Origin: Zeimonas sp041678445
GTDB taxonomy: Bacteria; Pseudomonadota; Gammaproteobacteria; Burkholderiales; Burkholderiaceae_E
Direction: 5' to 3'
DNA: 25,479 nt
NCBI GenBank assembly: GCA_041678445.1
Contig: JBAYOD010000017.1
Span: 1 to 25,479, forward strand
How positions within the stretch are numbered: position 1 is the stretch's first letter; every line of letters begins with the position of its first letter. Shown here piece after piece: positions 6,971 to 14,424 of this stretch. A program made the translations under genes and the position numbers. Below the pieces are notes generated by a model, which had not been told where the DNA came from, made no database searches, and was given only the letters and a program-made list of their open reading frames with translations.

Positions 6971-7837
6971 ATGGGATCGGGTGTGCGCGCGCATGCGCCT
7001 TATTACTACGTGCCGGGCCCATCGAAGTGGCCACTGGTCGGCGGCATTGCGCTGGCCTGCTTCGGTCTCGGCCTGGCAAGCTGGTTCAACGGTGCGGCCT
7101 TCGGCCCCTGGCTGTTCGGGGCCTTCGTCGTGATCCTCGCCTACATGCTGATCGGCTGGTTCAGCGAAGTCACGCGTGAGTCCGAACGTGGCCTGTACAG
7201 CGAACGGGTCGATGTGTCGTTCCGCTGGTCGATGGGCTGGTTCATCTTCTCGGAGGTGATGTTCTTCTCGGCGTTCTTCGGAGCGCTTTTCTATGCGCGC
7301 ACGATCGCGATGCCCTGGCTGGGCGACCTCGATCACCGCAGCGTGCTGTGGCCCGACTTCCAGGCCGTGTGGCCGAACAGCGGGCCGGGTGGGGTCGTCG
7401 ACGCTTTCGAGACCATCGGCCCGTGGCCGATCCCGACGATCAACACGCTGCTGCTGCTGACCTCGGGCGTGACGCTGACCATCGCGCACCATGCGATGAA
7501 GGACGGCCGGCGCGGCCCGCTGACCTTCTGGCTGTTCCTGACCGTGCTGCTCGGGGCGATCTTCCTCGGCTTCCAGGCGTACGAGTACATGCACGCCTAC
7601 CGGGACCTGAACCTGCGGCTCGATTCCGGGATCTTCGGTTCAACCTTCTTCATGTTGACCGGCTTCCACGGTTTCCACGTCTGCGTGGGGGCGCTGATCC
7701 TGGCGGTCGTGCTGTTCCGGGTCATCAAGGGGCATTTCACGCCCGAGAACCACTTCGCCTTCGAGGCGGCTGCCTGGTACTGGCACTTCGTCGACGTCGT
7801 CTGGCTGGGGCTGTACGTCGCTGTCTACTGGCTGTAG
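6971..7837 (+). CDS. coxC: Cytochrome c oxidase subunit III
   Basis: A 288-residue, largely hydrophobic protein with about seven membrane helices, matching subunit III. Family features include YYVPGPSKWP near the N-terminus, WFIFSEVMFFSAFFGALFYA, the GFHGFHV motif and the C-terminal AAAWYWHFVDVVWLGLYVAVY. Subunit III stabilises the catalytic core and supports sustained turnover. The ATG has AGGAGAGG upstream at a suitable distance. It is the last gene of the operon: a strong intrinsic terminator begins 24 nt after the stop codon. Confidence 0.96.
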   Translation: MGSGVRAHAPYYYVPGPSKWPLVGGIALACFGLGLASWFNGAAFGPWLFGAFVVILAYMLIGWFSEVTRESERGLYSERVDVSFRWSMGWFIFSEVMFFSAFFGALFYARTIAMPWLGDLDHRSVLWPDFQAVWPNSGPGGVVDAFETIGPWPIPTINTLLLLTSGVTLTIAHHAMKDGRRGPLTFWLFLTVLLGAIFLGFQAYEYMHAYRDLNLRLDSGIFGSTFFMLTGFHGFHVCVGALILAVVLFRVIKGHFTPENHFAFEAAAWYWHFVDVVWLGLYVAVYWL

Positions 7838-7860
7838 GGCGTCGCACCCCGGTGCCGAGA

Positions 7861-7884
7861 GGCCGCGCCGGAGCGCGGCCTTTT
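7861..7884 (+). terminator. Intrinsic terminator of the cox operon
   Basis: A perfect 8-bp stem (GGCCGCGC / GCGCGGCC) with a 4-nt CGGA loop is followed at once by TTTT. It lies between coxC and the convergent DUF2909 gene. The stem could also slow transcription from the other side, but there is no T tract on that strand. Confidence 0.85.
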
Positions 7885-7924
7885 CGCTTCGGCCCCTGGG
7901 CAATGGATCACCCCGGGCAGTGGA

Positions 7925-8146
7925 TCAGCGCGGTGCGTGGCGTGTCACGGGCACGCCAGTGCTCTCGATCCAGCCCATGTGGTGGGCGAACAGGATCAGC
8001 GCGAACAGCGCGATCGAGAAGCCGACCCGGAAACCGAGGGCGCGGACGGTGTTGCGGGTGCGGCCACGGTCGCGGATCAGAAAGACCATCGCTGAAGCCA
8101 GGCTTCCGATGATCAGGATGAATGCGACGAGGATGATCCACTTCAA
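7925..8146 (-). CDS. Twin-transmembrane small protein (DUF2909 type), TTG start
   Basis: A 73-residue protein with two membrane helices, MKWIILVAFILIIGSLASAM and GFSIALFALILFAHHMGWIE, joined by a basic loop (RDRGRTRNTVRALGFR). This matches the DUF2909 twin-transmembrane family that sits beside SURF1 in betaproteobacteria. No ATG fits: the open frame runs upstream to 8527 only through out-of-frame SURF1 sequence. The TTG at 8146 is preceded by GGAG with 6 nt spacing and gives the expected N-terminus. It is divergent from SURF1 and convergent with coxC. Function is unknown; oxidase assembly is a positional inference. Confidence 0.78.
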   Translation of the reverse strand: MKWIILVAFILIIGSLASAMVFLIRDRGRTRNTVRALGFRVGFSIALFALILFAHHMGWIESTGVPVTRHAPR

Positions 8147-8254
8147 GACGTTCTCCGGCGGACCGGCTCCGGCAGCGGCGGCAGCGCGGGCCCAAAGGAT
8201 GATTGTAGAGCCTGACCGGCCTGCGGGCCTGGGGGCAGATACGGGTGCGCGGTC

Positions 8255-9094
8255 ATGAAGGCCCGGTGGCTGCACGCGATCGTCCCGACCCTGGCCGCGC
8301 TGCTGGTGGTCGTCGTGACGGCTTCGCTCGGCAACTGGCAGTTGCGGCGCGCCCAGTTCAAGCTCGATCTGCAGGCGCAGCGCGAGGCCGCCCAGGCCGA
8401 GCCTGCGCAGGCGCTCGGCACGGTGCCGCTCGATGAGGCCGAAGTGGCGCGCCTCGAAGGCCGGCATGTGTCGGCCACCGGCGTCTGGCGTCCCGAGTAC
8501 AGCGTCTACCTCGACAACCGCGCCCACAACGGGGTGGCCGGTTTCTATCTGATTTCACCCCTCAGGCTGACGACGGCTGGCGTGGGTGTGGGCGCGGGGA
8601 CGGGTGCGGGCGCAAACGAAGCGGCGGGCGGGGACGCGCATGAGGGCACCGCGATGCACGTCCTGGTCGTGCGCGGCTGGGTGCCGCGCGACCCACGCGA
8701 GCGCACCCGCCTGATCGCTCCCCCGGTGCCCGAAGGCGTGGTCACGGTGACCGGCCTGGCGCAGCGCGAGCTGTCGCAGATCCTCGAGCTGGCCAGGATG
8801 GCGCCGCCAGCGCACGACCAGCAGATCTGGGCGAACCTGACCGTGGCCGGGTTCGAGCAGTGGTCGGGGCTGGCCGCGCAGCCGCTGCTGATCCGCCAGA
8901 GCGCGCCGATGACCGGCGCGACGCCGGCCGCGCCCGATGACCTCGTGCGCGACTGGCCCGCTCCGGCCGACGATGTCGACATGCACCGCGGCTACGCGCT
9001 GCAATGGTATTCACTGGCTTTGACCGCGGTCGTGTTGTGGGCGTGGTTCGTGGTCTGGCGACCCTTGCGGCGCTCCCGGGGCCCGGCCGGCTGA
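8255..9094 (+). CDS. SURF1 family cytochrome oxidase assembly protein
   Basis: A 279-residue SURF1 family protein, which helps insert heme a into subunit I. It has the family layout: an N-terminal membrane helix (about 9-25), the motif GNWQLRRAQFK (26-36), a periplasmic domain with YLDNRAHNGVAGFYLISPL and VLVVRGWVPRD, and a C-terminal helix (about 250-268) ending in WRPLRR. Between the strands YLISPLRL and HVLVVRGW is a roughly 27-residue Gly/Ala/Thr-rich insert (about 107-133) encoded by GGGTGTGGGCG-type repeats; it is probably a surface loop. It starts the second oxidase assembly operon. No clear promoter is visible in the 108-nt gap before it. Confidence 0.92.
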   Translation: MKARWLHAIVPTLAALLVVVVTASLGNWQLRRAQFKLDLQAQREAAQAEPAQALGTVPLDEAEVARLEGRHVSATGVWRPEYSVYLDNRAHNGVAGFYLISPLRLTTAGVGVGAGTGAGANEAAGGDAHEGTAMHVLVVRGWVPRDPRERTRLIAPPVPEGVVTVTGLAQRELSQILELARMAPPAHDQQIWANLTVAGFEQWSGLAAQPLLIRQSAPMTGATPAAPDDLVRDWPAPADDVDMHRGYALQWYSLALTAVVLWAWFVVWRPLRRSRGPAG

Positions 9095-9109
9095 GACTAG
9101 AATCGAAGA

Positions 9110-9769
9110 ATGAGCGCAAGTTCGATGCCCGACGAAACACTGCCAGACGGAATGCCGTCGGACGGAAAGCCGTCAGACGAGGCGCAGCAGCGGCGCGTGC
9201 GCAGTGGCCGGCTCAAGATGCTGGCAATCCTGCTGATCTGCGCCGCCCCGGTGATTGCCTCGTATTTCACCTATTACGTGATCCGCCCCGATGGGCGCAC
9301 CAACTACGGCACCCTGCTGCAGCCGCTGCCCGAGGTCGGCACGCTGGCCGGCGTCGGCCTGGACGGCGCGCCGGCGAGCCTGGCGCAACTGGGCGGGCAC
9401 TGGCTGCTGCTGACCGGCGCCGGCGCGCAGTGCGACGCGGCCTGCGAGCACCGCCTGTATCTGCTGCGCCAGATCCGCCTGACCACCGGCAAGGAGCGCG
9501 ACCGGGTCGAGCGCGTCTGGGTCGTGGAGCCCGGCACGCCGGTGAACGCACAACTGCTGGCCGAACACGAGGGCCTGGTCGTCATCCGTGCCCCGGCCGG
9601 GGCACTGGCCGCGATCGGTTTTCCGACTGAAGCGGGCGACTTGCCCGGAAACCACATCTGGATCGTCGACCCGCTGGGCAACCTGGTGTTGCGCTACCCG
9701 CTCGATCCGGATCCGAGCAAGATGAAGAAGGATCTCCTGAAGCTGCTGAAGGCATCGAGGATTGGCTGA
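9110..9769 (+). CDS. SCO-like thioredoxin-fold membrane protein of the oxidase assembly operon
   Basis: A 219-residue protein anchored by one N-terminal helix (about 37-58) after an acidic, repetitive tail (DETLPDGMPSDGKPSDEA). The periplasmic part reads as a thioredoxin-like fold: HWLLLTGAG, then C108-DAA-C112, a helix, VERVWVVEPG, and late in the protein NHIWIVDPLGNLVLRYP with H182. A CxxxC pair plus a distant histidine is the copper-site layout of SCO proteins, but the usual proline after the second cysteine is missing (CE instead of CP). Burkholderiales homologues are often listed only as a transmembrane or oxidase-associated protein. It lies between SURF1 (15-nt gap) and ctaA. A copper-carrying or thiol-redox role in CuA assembly is inferred. 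Confidence 0.8.
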   Translation: MSASSMPDETLPDGMPSDGKPSDEAQQRRVRSGRLKMLAILLICAAPVIASYFTYYVIRPDGRTNYGTLLQPLPEVGTLAGVGLDGAPASLAQLGGHWLLLTGAGAQCDAACEHRLYLLRQIRLTTGKERDRVERVWVVEPGTPVNAQLLAEHEGLVVIRAPAGALAAIGFPTEAGDLPGNHIWIVDPLGNLVLRYPLDPDPSKMKKDLLKLLKASRIG

Positions 9770-9770
9770 C

Positions 9771-10817
9771 ATGGCCCCGAACTTTTCCAGACCCGCGCCG
9801 ATCCCGGCCCGTTCCCCGCACTGGTTCCGCCGCCTGGTCGGACTGACCGTCGTACTCACCCTGTGCCTGATCATGATTGGCGCCTATGTCCGGCTCACCG
9901 ACGCCGGTCTGGGCTGCCCCGACTGGCCCGGCTGCTACGGCAAGCTGTTCCCGAGCCAGGCGCGCGACCAGATCGCCCAGGCAGTGACCGAGCAGGGCGG
10001 CGAACACGGCCCGGTCTCGATGGGCAAGGCCTGGCGGGAGATGGGCCACCGCTACGTCGCGAAGATACTGGGTCTGCTGATCATCGCGATCGCGGCGATC
10101 GCCTGGTGGCGCCGGCGCGAATTCGGCCAGTCGCCCGCTCTGCCGATCTGGCTGGTCGGCGTCGTCATCCTGCAGGGCCTGTTCGGCATGTGGACGGTCA
10201 CCCTGCTGCTGCAGCCGGCGATCGTGACCGGCCACCTGATGGGCGGGATGCTCACCTTCGCGCTGCTGCTGTGGCTATGGCTGCGCCAGCTTGCGCAGCC
10301 ACGCTACATCGACGCCGAGCCGGTGGCTGCGCTGGCCGCCCCGGCGCTGTTCGGGCTCGTACTGGTCTGTGTGCAGATCTTCCTCGGTGGCTGGACCAGC
10401 ACCAACTACGCGGCGCTGGCCTGTCCCGACCTGCCCGCCTGCCAGGGCGCCTGGTGGCCGGAAATGGACTTCAGCCACGCGTTCCACTTCCTGCGTGAGC
10501 TCGGCATGACCAGCGATGGCCAGCACCTGCCCGCCGAGTCGCTGACCGCAATCCACCTGATCCACCGGATCGGGGCGGTGGTCGTGCTCGGGGTGGTCGG
10601 CTGGCTGGGCTGGCGGACAATGCGCACCGACGGCACGCAGGGGCTGGGCGCGGCGATTCTCGTCGCCCTGCTCGTCCAGTGGCTGCTCGGCCTGTCCAAC
10701 GTCTACTGGAGTCTGCCCCTGCCGGTGGCCGTTGCCCACAATGGCGGTGCTGCTGTACTGCTCGGGCTGCTCGTGATGCTAAACTTCAGAGCACATCGCG
10801 CCCGTTTGCAGATTTGA
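9771..10817 (+). CDS. ctaA: Heme A synthase (COX15/CtaA family)
   Basis: A 348-residue polytopic membrane protein of the COX15/CtaA family, which oxidises the C8 methyl group of heme O to give heme A. Two homologous four-helix halves are visible, with the four expected heme-ligand histidines: H93 (MGHRYVAK), H155 (TGHLMGG), H262 or H265 (IHLIHRIG) and H323 (AHNGGAA). Each half has a cysteine pair in the loop after its first helix: GCPDWPGC (C49/C55) and ACPDLPAC (C218/C224). ATG 9771 is chosen over an upstream in-frame TTG at 9762 because CGAGG lies 10 nt before the ATG. It begins one base after the preceding stop codon. Confidence 0.95.
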   Translation: MAPNFSRPAPIPARSPHWFRRLVGLTVVLTLCLIMIGAYVRLTDAGLGCPDWPGCYGKLFPSQARDQIAQAVTEQGGEHGPVSMGKAWREMGHRYVAKILGLLIIAIAAIAWWRRREFGQSPALPIWLVGVVILQGLFGMWTVTLLLQPAIVTGHLMGGMLTFALLLWLWLRQLAQPRYIDAEPVAALAAPALFGLVLVCVQIFLGGWTSTNYAALACPDLPACQGAWWPEMDFSHAFHFLRELGMTSDGQHLPAESLTAIHLIHRIGAVVVLGVVGWLGWRTMRTDGTQGLGAAILVALLVQWLLGLSNVYWSLPLPVAVAHNGGAAVLLGLLVMLNFRAHRARLQI

Positions 10818-10837
10818 GCGCGCAGGATTCCAGGGGC

Positions 10838-11737
10838 ATGCAAGTAAGCCGACTCGACACCGCCGCCGCGGGCTGGCGCCACCACGTGGCCCAGTACATC
10901 GCGGTGACCAAGCCGCGCATCGTGATGCTGGCCGCCTTCTGTGCGTTGATCGGCATGCTGCTGGCGTCCGACGGCTGGGTGCCGCCGGTCACCATGGTGG
11001 CCGGTCTGGCCGGCATTTCGCTGCTGGCGGCTGCCGGTTTCGCGTTCAACTGCCTGATCGAGCGCGGCATCGATGCCCGGATGGCCCGTACCCGCGCCCG
11101 TCCGCTGGCGCGCGGCGAGGTCGGCGTGGTCGGCTCGCTGCTCTTCGCCGGCACGCTGGGTGGCGTCGGCGCGCTGCTGCTCTATACGCTGGTCAATCCG
11201 CTGACGATGTGGCTGACGCTGGCCACCTTCGTCGGCTACGCATTCATCTACACCGTGCTGCTCAAGCCGGCCACGCCGCAGAACATCGTGATCGGCGGCG
11301 CCAGCGGCGCCATGCCGCCGGTGCTCGGCTGGGCGGCGGTCGCCAACGAAGTCACCGCCCAGGCACTGGTGCTGTTCCTGATCATCTTCGTCTGGACGCC
11401 GCCGCACTTCTGGGCCTTGGCCCTGTACCGGATCGAGGACTACAAGCGCTCGGGCCTGCCGATGCTGCCGGTCACTCACGGGCCGGAGTTCACACGGCTC
11501 AACGTGCTGCTGTACACGATCCTGCTGGTCGCCACCTCGCTGCTGCCTTTCCTGATCCAGATGAGCGGATGGGTTTATCTGGTCTGCGCCATCGGCCTGG
11601 GCGGGGTGTTCGTGGCTTACGCCTGGCGCCTGTGGCGCGATTACTCCGATGCGCTGGCCAAGCGCACCTTCGGTTATTCGATCTTCTATCTGGCTGCGCT
11701 TTTCGGCGCCCTGCTGGTCGATCATTACCTCGTCTGA
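10838..11737 (+). CDS. ctaB: Protoheme IX farnesyltransferase (heme O synthase)
   Basis: A 299-residue UbiA-family prenyltransferase that adds a farnesyl chain to protoheme IX to make heme O, the substrate of the upstream heme A synthase. It starts TKPRIVMLAAFCALIGM after a short tail. The prenyl-diphosphate motif is N71-CLIERGI-D79-ARMARTRARPL, with one acidic residue conservatively replaced (E75). The second conserved region is DYKRSGLPMLPVTHG, followed by several membrane helices. ATG 10838 is preceded by AGGA at 10 nt; the frame runs upstream to 10679 only inside ctaA. The gap from ctaA is 20 nt. Confidence 0.95.
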   Translation: MQVSRLDTAAAGWRHHVAQYIAVTKPRIVMLAAFCALIGMLLASDGWVPPVTMVAGLAGISLLAAAGFAFNCLIERGIDARMARTRARPLARGEVGVVGSLLFAGTLGGVGALLLYTLVNPLTMWLTLATFVGYAFIYTVLLKPATPQNIVIGGASGAMPPVLGWAAVANEVTAQALVLFLIIFVWTPPHFWALALYRIEDYKRSGLPMLPVTHGPEFTRLNVLLYTILLVATSLLPFLIQMSGWVYLVCAIGLGGVFVAYAWRLWRDYSDALAKRTFGYSIFYLAALFGALLVDHYLV

Positions 11738-11741
11738 TCCA

Positions 11742-12374
11742 GTGTCTGTCAATTCATCGAATGCCGGCGCCGGGCGCCGGTCGTGGCTGCGCCTGTCGGG
11801 CGCAGCCGTGCTCACCCTTGTCGCGGGCGGCTTGACCGCCTGCAGGAACCGGGGTGGCCCGCAATTCCGCAACACCGACGTCACCGGGTCCGACCTGGCG
11901 AAGAACGGTTTCACCCTGACCGATCACACCGGTGCGCCCCGCACGCTGGCCGACTATCGCGGCAAGGCCGTGCTGATCTTCTTCGGCTTCACCCATTGCC
12001 CCGACGTCTGTCCGACCACCATGCTCGAGGCGGCCGAGGCGATGAAGCTGCTCGGCGCCAAGGCCGAGCGCGTGCAGGTGCTGTTCGTGACGCTCGATCC
12101 CGAGCGCGACACGCCGGAAATGCTCGCCCATTACGTGCCGGCGTTTCACCCCAGTTTCGTCGGCCTGTGGGGCGACCCCGAGACGCTGGCGCGCACGGCC
12201 AAGGACTTCCGGGTCTTCTACCAGAAGACGGCGCTGTCCTCGAGCGGTTCGTATTCGATCGACCATACGGCCGGCAGCTTCATCTTCGACCCGGAGGGAC
12301 GACTGCGGCTGTTCACCCGCTATGGCGTCGGTGCCGAGGCGCTGGCCCACGACCTGGCCCTGCTGCTCGGCTGA
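11742..12374 (+). CDS. SCO1/SenC family copper chaperone lipoprotein, GTG start
   Basis: A 210-residue SCO family protein. It has a signal peptide with RRSWLRL and the lipobox LTAC (C34), so it is probably a periplasm-facing lipoprotein. The thioredoxin-like domain carries the copper site CPDVCP (C86 and C90) and H175 in SIDHTAG. SCO proteins load copper into, or reduce the cysteines of, the CuA site in subunit II. No ATG is available at the proper position; GTG 11742 lies 4 nt after the ctaB stop and gives a complete lipoprotein signal. An out-of-frame ATG at 11760 is not used. It ends the assembly operon. Confidence 0.92.
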   Translation: MSVNSSNAGAGRRSWLRLSGAAVLTLVAGGLTACRNRGGPQFRNTDVTGSDLAKNGFTLTDHTGAPRTLADYRGKAVLIFFGFTHCPDVCPTTMLEAAEAMKLLGAKAERVQVLFVTLDPERDTPEMLAHYVPAFHPSFVGLWGDPETLARTAKDFRVFYQKTALSSSGSYSIDHTAGSFIFDPEGRLRLFTRYGVGAEALAHDLALLLG

Positions 12375-12376
12375 CC

Positions 12377-12397
12377 GCGCGCCGCGCCGCGGCGCGC
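12377..12397. terminator. GC-only hairpin between convergent SCO and transporter genes
   Basis: A perfect 9-bp inverted repeat (GCGCGCCGC / GCGGCGCGC) with a 3-nt GCC loop starts 2 nt after the SCO stop codon, between two convergent genes. There is no T tract on either strand, so it may be a bidirectional stop or an RNA-stabilising 3' hairpin and not a classic intrinsic terminator. Confidence 0.5.
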
Positions 12398-12411
12398 TCA
12401 GGCCGCCTCGC

Positions 12412-13311
12412 TCAGGCGCTGGCCTGGCGACCGGCCGGGGCAGTGGCGGCGGGCGGCACGAGCGCAGCCAGCGCGGCGGCCAGCACGATCATCGCACCCC
12501 CGATCAGCGTGCGGGTGACCAGGGCTTCGCCGGCGAACCATGACGCCGACACTGCGGCGAACACGACCTCCGACAGCATGACCAGCACGGTGACCGAGGC
12601 CGGCAGCCGCGCCGCCGCATACTGCAGCGACAGGTTGGCGGCCAGAGCGACGATCGCCAGGCCGATGGCGCCGGCGATCCACAACGGGGCCGGCGGTGGT
12701 GGCGGTGCAATCACCCCGGCGGCCGTCATCGTGGCGGCCAGCAGCGTTGCCAGCAGGCCGGCGCCGGCGAACATGGCCAGGACCCGGGCCGAGTCGCGCT
12801 CGGCCGTGTTGTAGCGCAGCAGCACGTTCACGCCGGCGAAGGCGATCCCGCCGACCAGGCCCAGCCAGTCGGCGAGGCTGCTGGGTACCGGCATGCCCAG
12901 GCCCGGTTCGTAGAGCACGATGGCCGCTCCGCTGACCGCCATGACGATCCGCGCGACGGTCAGGGCGGTGATCGGCTCGCCGAGCAGCCAGCGTGCGAGC
13001 GGTGCCGCCCAGACCGGCATCAGGTAGAACAGGAGCACGACCCGCACCACTTCGCCGACCAGCATGCCCCAGTTGAAACCGATGTTCGCCATGCCCGAGG
13101 CCACCATCAGCCAGCACAGCCCGGGGCTGGCGAGCACGTCGCGCCAGGTGCTGGGCCGCCACAGGCTGATCAGCAGGGCCGCGCAGCCGAAGGCGCAACC
13201 GGTGGCCCACAGGGCATGGAGCCCGAGGCTGTTCAGTTGCCGGAAAGGCCACCAGGACACGCCCCAGACGAAGGCGTTGAACAGCAGCAGGGGCAGCAGG
13301 GCGATGCGCAA
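12412..13311 (-). CDS. DMT superfamily (EamA-type) transporter, probable TTG start
   Basis: A 299-residue protein with about ten membrane helices arranged as two EamA repeats. The first repeat includes FNAFVWGVSWWPFRQL and LMPVWAAPLARWLLGEPIT; the second ends SEVVFAAVSASWFAGEAL. Such proteins export small metabolites, but the substrate cannot be predicted. The frame remains open to an ATG at 13395, which would add 28 residues. Those residues are encoded by the rpoH terminator hairpin and have no hydrophobic or family-like character, so TTG 13311, directly after the terminator T tract, is preferred; it gives the standard family length. Experimental proof of the start is lacking. It lies downstream of rpoH on the same strand. 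Confidence 0.8.
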   Translation of the reverse strand: MRIALLPLLLFNAFVWGVSWWPFRQLNSLGLHALWATGCAFGCAALLISLWRPSTWRDVLASPGLCWLMVASGMANIGFNWGMLVGEVVRVVLLFYLMPVWAAPLARWLLGEPITALTVARIVMAVSGAAIVLYEPGLGMPVPSSLADWLGLVGGIAFAGVNVLLRYNTAERDSARVLAMFAGAGLLATLLAATMTAAGVIAPPPPPAPLWIAGAIGLAIVALAANLSLQYAAARLPASVTVLVMLSEVVFAAVSASWFAGEALVTRTLIGGAMIVLAAALAALVPPAATAPAGRQASA

Positions 13312-13346
13312 AAAGAAAATGCCGCCTTCGGTTTCCCGTTGGCGGC
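13309..13346 (-). terminator. Intrinsic terminator of rpoH
   Basis: Read on the minus strand, GCCGCC (13346-13341) pairs with GGCGGC (13326-13321). Inside are an AA/AA mismatch and an inner CGG-GAAA-CCG stem closed by a GNRA-type tetraloop. The T-rich tail ATTTTCTTTTT follows at 13320-13310. It lies about 60 nt after the rpoH stop. The tail runs straight into the proposed TTG start of the transporter gene. Confidence 0.8.
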
Positions 13347-13404
13347 CAAAAGGGGGAGGATTGGGGGATCGAAATTCGGGAGCATCGTCTGCCACCCGAA
13401 CCTC

Positions 13405-14301
13405 TTAGACGTAGGCCGCGAGCAAACCTTTCATCTTCTGCAGTGCCTTGACCTCGATCTGACGGATGCGTTCGGCCGACACTCCGAACTCGTCGGCCAG
13501 TGCCTGCAGCGTCAGGCCGCCGCCCTCGGATTCGTCGCGCAGCCAGCGGGTTTCGACGATGCGTCGGCTGCGCGGATCGAGCCCCGCCAGGGCCTCGGCC
13601 AGTCCTTCGCCCTGCAGGCGGTCGTGCTGGCGTGCCTCCAGGACCTGGGTCGGATCGGCCTGCGGCGCAGCCAGCCAGGCGCTCGGCGAATAGCTCTCTT
13701 CGCCGTCGTCGGGCTGGGGATCGAGCGTCATGTCGTGACCCGACAGCCGGGTTTCCATCTCGACGACGTCGCGCTCGCGCACGTTCAGTTCACGGGCGAT
13801 TTCGCTGACCTGGTCGACGCCCAGCGTGCCGAGGCCGGGTTTCATCGAACGCAGATTGAAGAACAGCTTGCGCTGGGCCTTGGTGGTCGCCACCTTGACC
13901 ATCCGCCAGTTCTTCAGGATGTATTCATGGATCTCGGCCTTGATCCAGTGCAGGGCAAACGACACCAGACGCACGCCGCGTTCCGGGTCGAAGCGCTTGA
14001 CGGCCTTCATCAGGCCGATGTTGCCTTCCTGGATCAGGTCGGCGTGCGGCAGGCCGTAGCCGAGGTACTGGCGGGCCACCGACACCACCAGGCGCAGGTG
14101 CGACATCACCAGTTCACGGGCGGCGTCGAGATCTTCGCGTTCGCGATAATCCCGGGCGAGTTCGGCCTCACGTTCTGCCGACAGCATCGGCAGCCGGTTG
14201 ACCGCAGTAATGTAGGCATCGAGATTGCCGACGGCGGGCACCGCCAGCGCCATGCTGGCAGCGGCAGAGGGCACGAGTGCAGTCGAAGCAGGCTTGGGCA
14301 T
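13405..14301 (-). CDS. rpoH: RNA polymerase heat-shock sigma factor RpoH (sigma-32)
   Basis: A 298-residue sigma-70 family factor that directs RNA polymerase to heat-shock promoters. Region 2 includes LVMSHLRLVVSVARQYLGYG, DLIQEGNIGLMKAV and FALHWIKAEIHEYILKNWR, which bind the core enzyme and the -10 element. The RpoH box QRKLFFNLR (143-151) separates it from housekeeping sigma factors. Region 4 has the helix-turn-helix LTLQALADEFGVSAERIRQIE (about 263-283). ATG 14301 is chosen; AGGAG lies about 13 nt upstream, and an extension to 14355 adds non-homologous residues. A CIRCE-like operator lies about 100 nt upstream. ftsY is directly upstream, as in other proteobacteria, but without ftsE and ftsX. 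Confidence 0.96.
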   Translation of the reverse strand: MPKPASTALVPSAAASMALAVPAVGNLDAYITAVNRLPMLSAEREAELARDYREREDLDAARELVMSHLRLVVSVARQYLGYGLPHADLIQEGNIGLMKAVKRFDPERGVRLVSFALHWIKAEIHEYILKNWRMVKVATTKAQRKLFFNLRSMKPGLGTLGVDQVSEIARELNVRERDVVEMETRLSGHDMTLDPQPDDGEESYSPSAWLAAPQADPTQVLEARQHDRLQGEGLAEALAGLDPRSRRIVETRWLRDESEGGGLTLQALADEFGVSAERIRQIEVKALQKMKGLLAAYV

Positions 14302-14393
14302 CGAGGTCTTGGCTCTCCTGTAGCTTGGCGGGAACGGTCGCCGGGCACTCGGCAAGTTCTCGGTGACCCGACGATCAGTTCCGGAATGCCCCT

Positions 14394-14423
14394 AGATTAG
14401 CACTCTCGACGTCAGAGTGCCAG
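14394..14423 (-). promoter_or_regulatory. Putative rpoH promoter covered by the CIRCE-like operator
   Basis: On the minus strand CTGGCA (14423-14418) and GCTAATCT (14401-14394) can serve as -35 and -10. With GCTAAT as the -10 the spacer is 16 nt and both hexamers match four of six consensus bases. Transcription would start near 14387, giving a leader of about 86 nt before rpoH. The match is moderate; its overlap with the operator is the main reason to list it. Confidence 0.35.
14397..14423. promoter_or_regulatory. CIRCE-like HrcA operator upstream of rpoH
   Basis: The sequence is TTAGCACTC, nine bases, then GAGTGCCAG. The known CIRCE consensus is TTAGCACTC-N9-GAGTGCTAA, so the left arm is perfect, the spacer exact and the right arm matches seven of nine positions. 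It lies between the ftsY stop and the rpoH start, over the likely rpoH promoter. CIRCE is the binding site of the heat-shock repressor HrcA, so repression of rpoH by HrcA is the natural inference. hrcA itself is not in the window. Confidence 0.75.
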
Positions 14424-14424
14424 T

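Noticed and set aside
7898..7927. 13-bp near-direct repeat (GGGCARTGGATCA) after the cox terminator
   Set aside because: Real at 12 of 13 positions, but short, only two copies, and the second overlaps the DUF2909 stop codon; likely a chance local duplication.
14416..14423. TGGCAC on the minus strand upstream of rpoH as a sigma-54 -24 element
   Set aside because: There is no GC-containing -12 element at the required distance; the sequence is explained by the CIRCE-like arm.
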